From Bradyrhizobium sediminis (GTDB lineage Bacteria; Pseudomonadota; Alphaproteobacteria; Rhizobiales; Xanthobacteraceae): a stretch of 64,000 bases of DNA. How positions within the stretch are numbered: position 1 is the stretch's first letter; each line of letters opens with the position of its first letter. Made by a program: the position numbers and the translations under genes. The stretch lies in contig NZ_CP076134.1 in NCBI RefSeq assembly GCF_018736085.1, forward strand, positions 5,032,501-5,096,500, given 5' to 3'. The notes beneath the pieces are model-generated. The model was given only the letters and a program-made list of their open reading frames with translations, did not search any database and was not told the DNA's origin. Of the stretch, positions 59,934-64,000 are shown in pieces.

Positions 59934-61061
59934 TCAAGCCGCGTTCCGCTTGCGCATGCGGTCGATCAGCGCGTCTTCCCAGTAAGACAGGCTGCCGAGC
60001 CCGAGCGCGGTGGCGTTGGCGCGGCGATAGTACATGTGGCAGTCGAACTCCCAGGTGAAGCCCATGCCGCCATGCACCTGGATGTTGTTCTTGGCGCAAT
60101 GCTGGAACGCCTGCGTCGCGCTGATGCGCGCGGCGGCGGCGGCCTCCGGCAGTTCGGACGCGTTGGTCGAGAGCGCCCAGGCGCCGTAGTAGCAATTCGA
60201 ACGCGCCAGCGTCGCCGAGACGTACATGTCGGCGAGCATGTGCTTCACCGCCTGGAACGAGCCGATCGGCCGGCCGAAGGCGATGCGATCGAGCGCATAG
60301 TCGCGGCCCATTTCCAGCGCGCGGTCGGCGCCGCCGACCTGTTCGAACGCCATCAGCACCGCGGCACGGTCGAGCACCTGCGACAGGACGCTCCAGCCTT
60401 CACCGGCAGCGCCGAGCGGCTCGGCCTTGCAGTTCTTGAAAGTGAGTTCGGCCTGGCCCCGCGACGGATCGAGGCTGGTCAACGCCTTGGCTTCGACGCC
60501 GCCGGCCTTCATGTCGACCAGGAACAGCGAGATATCGCTGTCGCGCCCCGTCGAGCCGGTGCGGGCGGCGACAATGGCGAAGTCGGCGATCGCGCCGTCG
60601 GGCACCGGCTTCTTCACGCCGTTGAGGGTGCCGCCGGCGGCCGAGAGATTGATCGCCTCGGGCGACGGATTGCCCTTGCCTTCGAACAGCGCCAGCGTGC
60701 CGATCGCCGAACCCGAGGCGATGGCGGGAAGCCACTTCTTCTTTTGCGCATCGCTGCCGGCGATCAGGATGGCTTCGGCCGCGAGATAGACGGTCGAGGA
60801 AAACGGCACCGGCGCCAGCGCGCGGCCCATTTCTTCTGATATTACGCAGAGCTCGAGATGGCCGGCGCCGGCGCCGCCGAATTCCTCGGGGATGGCGACA
60901 CCGAGAAAGCCCATCTCGGCGAGGCCCTGCCAAAGATCCTTGTCATAGCTGGCCTTGCCGTCGAGCACGGTGCGCACCGCTTTCGGCGGGCACTTTTCGG
61001 CGAGGAATTTCCGCGCTTCATCGCGCATCTGCTTCTGTTCGTCGGAAAAATCGAAGTTCAT
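59934..61061 (-). CDS. Acyl-CoA dehydrogenase, small-subunit type
   Basis: 375 residues. MNFDFSDEQKQMRDEARKFL start, AEPLGAAGEGWSVLSQVLDR, ALDRIAFGRPIGSFQAVKHM and C-terminal NNIQVHGGMGFTWEFDCHMY. This is the FadE27/FadE29-like type, which in other bacteria works as alpha2-beta2 heteromer with a larger subunit. First of three dehydrogenases after the CoA ligase, so CoA activation precedes alpha-beta desaturation. Confidence 0.85.
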   Translation of the reverse strand: MNFDFSDEQKQMRDEARKFLAEKCPPKAVRTVLDGKASYDKDLWQGLAEMGFLGVAIPEEFGGAGAGHLELCVISEEMGRALAPVPFSSTVYLAAEAILIAGSDAQKKKWLPAIASGSAIGTLALFEGKGNPSPEAINLSAAGGTLNGVKKPVPDGAIADFAIVAARTGSTGRDSDISLFLVDMKAGGVEAKALTSLDPSRGQAELTFKNCKAEPLGAAGEGWSVLSQVLDRAAVLMAFEQVGGADRALEMGRDYALDRIAFGRPIGSFQAVKHMLADMYVSATLARSNCYYGAWALSTNASELPEAAAAARISATQAFQHCAKNNIQVHGGMGFTWEFDCHMYYRRANATALGLGSLSYWEDALIDRMRKRNAA

Positions 61062-61082
61062 GTTGGTTTACCTTCTACTGGC

Positions 61083-61177
61083 TGTCATTCCGGGGCGCGC
61101 GGAGCGCGAACCCGGAATCTCGATCTAGTAACCTCTGGATTCCGGATCGGTCCGAAGACGGACCGTCCGGAATGACG
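61083..61177. repeat. Palindromic repeat, family B
   Basis: GTCATTCCGGGGCGCGCG arm and GACGGACCGTCCGGAATGAC arm; inner CGGAATCTCGATC. Confidence 0.85.
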
Positions 61178-61202
61178 GTGAATGGTCGCAGTATGTCTTC
61201 CC

Positions 61203-63077
61203 TCAATTCAAAATGATGACGTCCTCTCCTGGCGGATCGGCATAGAGCCGTTCCACCAGCGCGGCGCGGCGCTCGAGCCCGGCGCGCTGATTGATGTAGC
61301 CCTTGTCGGTGAGTTCGTTGCCGTCGATCGAGGCCGGCTCGATCATCAGCATGGCGCGCGCCACGCGCATGCTGCTGGCGCCTTCGGTCGACTTGTTATG
61401 CGCTTCGAGACCGCGCTTCAGGCAGGCGATCACTTCGGGATGCCTGACCACGTCCTCGAAGCTCGCTTCCGCGTTGCCGGTGATCTGCCGGCAGGCTTGC
61501 AGATTGGGCCAGGCCAATAATCCGACGAACGGGCGATCCTGTCCGGTGACCAGCGCGTCCTGCACCACGGGCGTGGCGGCCGCGATGGCGTCGGTGCGCA
61601 GCGAGCCGACATGGACGAAGGTGCCGGTGGTGAGCTTGAAGTCCTCCACCACCCGGCCGGCGAAGATGATGCCCTGCAGCGGATCATTGGGATCGACGAA
61701 CACGCCGGCGTCGCCGATGCAATAGAAGCCTTCCTCGTCGAACGCAGCCTCGGTGAGATCGGGCCGGCGGAAATAGCCGGGCGTGACGTTGACGCCGCGC
61801 AGGCGCAATTCATATTTGGCGCCGACCGGGACCATCTTCAATTCGACGCCGGGAAACGGCAGCCCGATCAGGCCGACGCGCTCGGTGTTCCAATAGGTAC
61901 CGGTCGAGGTCGGCGCGGTCTCGGTCGAGCCCCAGCCGGTGTAGAACACGAGGCGCTCGCCGATGGCGCGCACCGCCAGCGCCTGCATCCGGTCATAGAG
62001 ATCGTCGGGCAGCCGCGCGCCGCCATAGGCCATAAGCCCGAGATTCTTGAAGAAGCTGCGGCACAGCCCGTCGTCCTTCTCCATGGCAGCCGCAAGCGCG
62101 GCGTAGCCCGCGGGCACGTTGGCGTAATAGGTCGGCGAGATCTCGCGCAGGTTACGCAGCGTCTCCTCGATCATGCCCGGCATCGGCCGGCCGTCGTCGA
62201 TGTAGAGCGTGCCGCCTTCGGTCAGCACCGGATTGAACAGCGCATTGCCGCCCATGGTGTGGTTCCACGGCATCCAGTCGAGATAGGTGGCGAGCGGCGC
62301 GTTCGGATCGCGCGGCCGCACCTGCATCATCATCGCGGCGTTGGCGCACATCATCTGTTGGGTATTGATGACGGCCTTGGGCATGCCGGTGGAGCCCGAG
62401 GTGAACAGGAGTTTTCCCACCGTATCCGGCGTGATTTGCGCGATCGACTCCGCGACGGATCTGGTCACCGGCGTCGCCGCGAGATCGGCGAACGCGACGC
62501 TCTTGATGCCTTCGCAGGGACGCGCGACATGGATGACGGTGACGCCGTCGAGATCGAGCGCGTTGAGCGCCTTCTCGAAGGCCGGGCCGTCCTGCACCAT
62601 CACCACCTTCGGCCTGATCAGGTCGAACAGATATTTCAGTTTGACGTGATCGTGGCTCATCAGCGAATAGGCCGGCGACACGGGGGCGGCCGGAAACCGC
62701 GCCTGCATCGCGGCCATCGTCATCAGCGCATGCTCGATCGAATTGCCTGACAGGATCGCGACCGGGCTGCCGGGCTCAAGCTTCAGATCGAGCAGTCCCT
62801 GCGTCAACCCATCCACCGTGCGCTTGGCTTCGCCATAGGACAGCCTGCGCCACTGCCGGTCGGCGCCGCCGCGCTGCGCCAGCCAGGTTCGCTCGGGCGC
62901 TTCGCTCGCCCATTTCGCCAGCGAGGCCGGGATATGCTTCTCGTAAGCCTTCAGCGGGATGCGAGACTTCAGGATGATGATGCCATCGGGCCGCCGCTCG
63001 ACCGCGATGTCGCGCTCCAGCCATTCGATCTTGCGAAAGCCTGGCTTGGTCATCACCGCGGCGGCATTCCCACTCAT
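61203..63077 (-). CDS. Feruloyl-CoA synthetase-like acyl-CoA ligase (second paralogue)
   Basis: 624 residues; same architecture as the couB-like ligase: LLFTSGSTGMPKAVINTQQM, DWMPWNHTMGGNALFNP, GWGSTETAPTSTGTY and FAGRVVEDFKLTTGTFVHVG. GGGAGA precedes the ATG. Differs in pocket segments (MPWNHTMGGN; GWGSTETAP). Here it is combined with acyl-CoA dehydrogenases, so its substrate is probably a saturated or hydroaromatic phenylpropanoid acid, giving CoA ester for beta-oxidation; inference from context. Confidence 0.82.
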   Translation of the reverse strand: MSGNAAAVMTKPGFRKIEWLERDIAVERRPDGIIILKSRIPLKAYEKHIPASLAKWASEAPERTWLAQRGGADRQWRRLSYGEAKRTVDGLTQGLLDLKLEPGSPVAILSGNSIEHALMTMAAMQARFPAAPVSPAYSLMSHDHVKLKYLFDLIRPKVVMVQDGPAFEKALNALDLDGVTVIHVARPCEGIKSVAFADLAATPVTRSVAESIAQITPDTVGKLLFTSGSTGMPKAVINTQQMMCANAAMMMQVRPRDPNAPLATYLDWMPWNHTMGGNALFNPVLTEGGTLYIDDGRPMPGMIEETLRNLREISPTYYANVPAGYAALAAAMEKDDGLCRSFFKNLGLMAYGGARLPDDLYDRMQALAVRAIGERLVFYTGWGSTETAPTSTGTYWNTERVGLIGLPFPGVELKMVPVGAKYELRLRGVNVTPGYFRRPDLTEAAFDEEGFYCIGDAGVFVDPNDPLQGIIFAGRVVEDFKLTTGTFVHVGSLRTDAIAAATPVVQDALVTGQDRPFVGLLAWPNLQACRQITGNAEASFEDVVRHPEVIACLKRGLEAHNKSTEGASSMRVARAMLMIEPASIDGNELTDKGYINQRAGLERRAALVERLYADPPGEDVIILN

Positions 63078-63116
63078 TTTGCGTCTCCCGGAATTTGGCC
63101 TTGGCGGCCGCTTTTC

Positions 63117-63923
63117 TTAGCGCCTGATATAGACAGGCTTTCGCTTTTCCAGAAAGGCCCTGATGCCTTCGTTGAAATCTTCCGAACGGCTGCACAAGAC
63201 CTGATTGCGGTCTTCCATCGCAATCACCGCCTCGATCGAGCCGGCATCGACGCTCATGTTTAGGCATTCCTTCGACAGCCGCAAACCGACCGGCGAGGCC
63301 GTCATCATCGCATCGACATAAGGCACGGCGGCAGCATCGAGCCCGCCTTCCTCGACCACTTCGGAGACCAGTCCGACCGCCAGCGCGCGCTCGGCATGGA
63401 TGAAGCGTCCGGTCAGGATGAGTTCGGAGGCGACCGACACCCCGACCAGCCGCGGCAGGAAATAGCTGGTGCCGATGTCGCAGCCTCCCAACCCGAGCTT
63501 GATGAAGGCGCAGTTCATCCGCGCCGATCTGGTGGCGATGCGGATGTCGGCGGCGAGCGCCAGCGCAAAACCGCCACCGGCCGCGGAACCCTGCACCAGC
63601 GCGATGATCGGCTGCGGGCAGCGCCGCATCAGCATCACGATGTCGGCGATCCGGCGCTGCGAATCCAGCGACTCGGTGACGCCGGGCGGCTCCTGCTGCC
63701 CGGCGCGGCGCGCCATCGCGTGCTTGAGATCGAGCCCGGCGCAGAACGACGCGCCCGCACCTTTGAGCACCACCACGCGGGTGGTGCGGTTGCGCTGCAG
63801 GCCCTCGAAATAGGCGTTCAGCGCGTCGATCATCTCGGGATTGAGCGCGTTGAGGCTGTCCGGACGATTGAGCGTCACCCGGTCGACCCCGTCATCGTGT
63901 TCGATCAGCAGCGGTTGGGTCAC
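63117..63923 (-). CDS. Enoyl-CoA hydratase/isomerase family protein
   Basis: 268 residues from GTG at 63923, which has GGAGGT at good spacing; the frame opens further upstream. Crotonase marks: LNRPDSLNALNPEMIDALNA, oxyanion GASFCAGLDLKHA, GSAAGGGFALALAADIRIAT and INCAFIKLGLGGCDIGTSYF-like (MNCAFIKLGLGGCD). The Glu of the usual GGGxEL motif is replaced (GGGFALAL), while the second region has CD. First gene of the minus-strand acyl-CoA operon within the window; more may lie beyond the edge. Confidence 0.85.
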   Translation of the reverse strand: MTQPLLIEHDDGVDRVTLNRPDSLNALNPEMIDALNAYFEGLQRNRTTRVVVLKGAGASFCAGLDLKHAMARRAGQQEPPGVTESLDSQRRIADIVMLMRRCPQPIIALVQGSAAGGGFALALAADIRIATRSARMNCAFIKLGLGGCDIGTSYFLPRLVGVSVASELILTGRFIHAERALAVGLVSEVVEEGGLDAAAVPYVDAMMTASPVGLRLSKECLNMSVDAGSIEAVIAMEDRNQVLCSRSEDFNEGIRAFLEKRKPVYIRR

Positions 63924-63941
63924 GCTGACCTCCGCACCATC

Positions 63942-63978
63942 GTCGCCCCCGCGAACGCGGGGACCCATACGCCGTGCC
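63942..63978. repeat. Short palindromic repeat at the window edge
   Basis: CGCCCCCGCGAACGCGGGGA with flanking ACCCATACG; a small hairpin-type sequence common in this genus. Confidence 0.45.
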
Positions 63979-64000
63979 GTTTCGATCTGGGCATGGTGGC

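Overview
The window is high-GC, gene-dense DNA from an alphaproteobacterium of the Bradyrhizobium/Rhodopseudomonas group. The evidence is several branched-chain-type ABC importers, a hydroxycinnamate (cou/tar-like) cluster, an acyl-HSL system of Bradyrhizobium type, Omp31-like outer-membrane barrels and many palindromic intergenic repeats of kinds I associate with Bradyrhizobium. No rRNA, tRNA or CRISPR array was seen. Assignments rest on reading the sequence, not on database searches.

Layout. 1-6.5 kb: end of an IclR-type regulator, then a complete LivGFHM importer followed by two tandem near-identical binding proteins, each gene set separated by its own terminator. 6.57-12.03 kb: a 5.4-kb insertion-like segment bounded by inverted repeats that sit on two copies of a terminator hairpin. 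It holds a complete IS3-family element that splits an unknown gene, a decayed transposase fragment and an outer-membrane protein made of three consecutive beta-barrels. 12.1-28.1 kb: glycerate kinase, then a catabolic cluster for lignin-derived hydroxycinnamates: a MarR regulator, an ABC importer with a fused permease-ATPase, its binding protein, a thioesterase, an SDR, a feruloyl/coumaroyl-CoA ligase, an enoyl-CoA hydratase/aldolase, a DUF3237 protein, a TarPQM-like TRAP transporter and 4-hydroxybenzoate 3-monooxygenase. Three promoters in this region share the same 21-bp dyad, suggesting one regulon: uptake by two transporters, CoA activation, side-chain removal, then ring hydroxylation to protocatechuate.

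28.1-33.7 kb: small regulator-enzyme pairs (TetR with thioesterases, LysR with a flavin-barrel protein, a WYL regulator with a glutathione transferase and a small gene that share a duplicated operator). 33.8-41.6 kb: a membrane diguanylate cyclase, DUF3307 and TAXI proteins, a single-barrel Omp, a free-standing DUF6537 protein and a membrane-anchored cyclic-nucleotide-binding protein. 41.8-49.8 kb: a defence island with a type I restriction-modification system (hsdM-hsdS, then hsdR) interrupted by an oppositely oriented HigBA-like toxin-antitoxin pair and an antitoxin-like regulator, flanked by repeats.

50-64 kb: a cyclic-nucleotide-gated K+ channel, a crotonase, a LuxR-LuxI quorum-sensing pair with a candidate lux box, a universal stress protein and amino-acid permease behind an FNR/FixK-type box, and a long minus-strand acyl-CoA operon (crotonase, second hydroxycinnamoyl-CoA-type ligase, three acyl-CoA dehydrogenases, nitroreductase). 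The presence of two aryl-CoA-ligase-type enzymes close to a LuxI of the family that uses acyl-CoA substrates is the most suggestive functional link between catabolism and signalling here.
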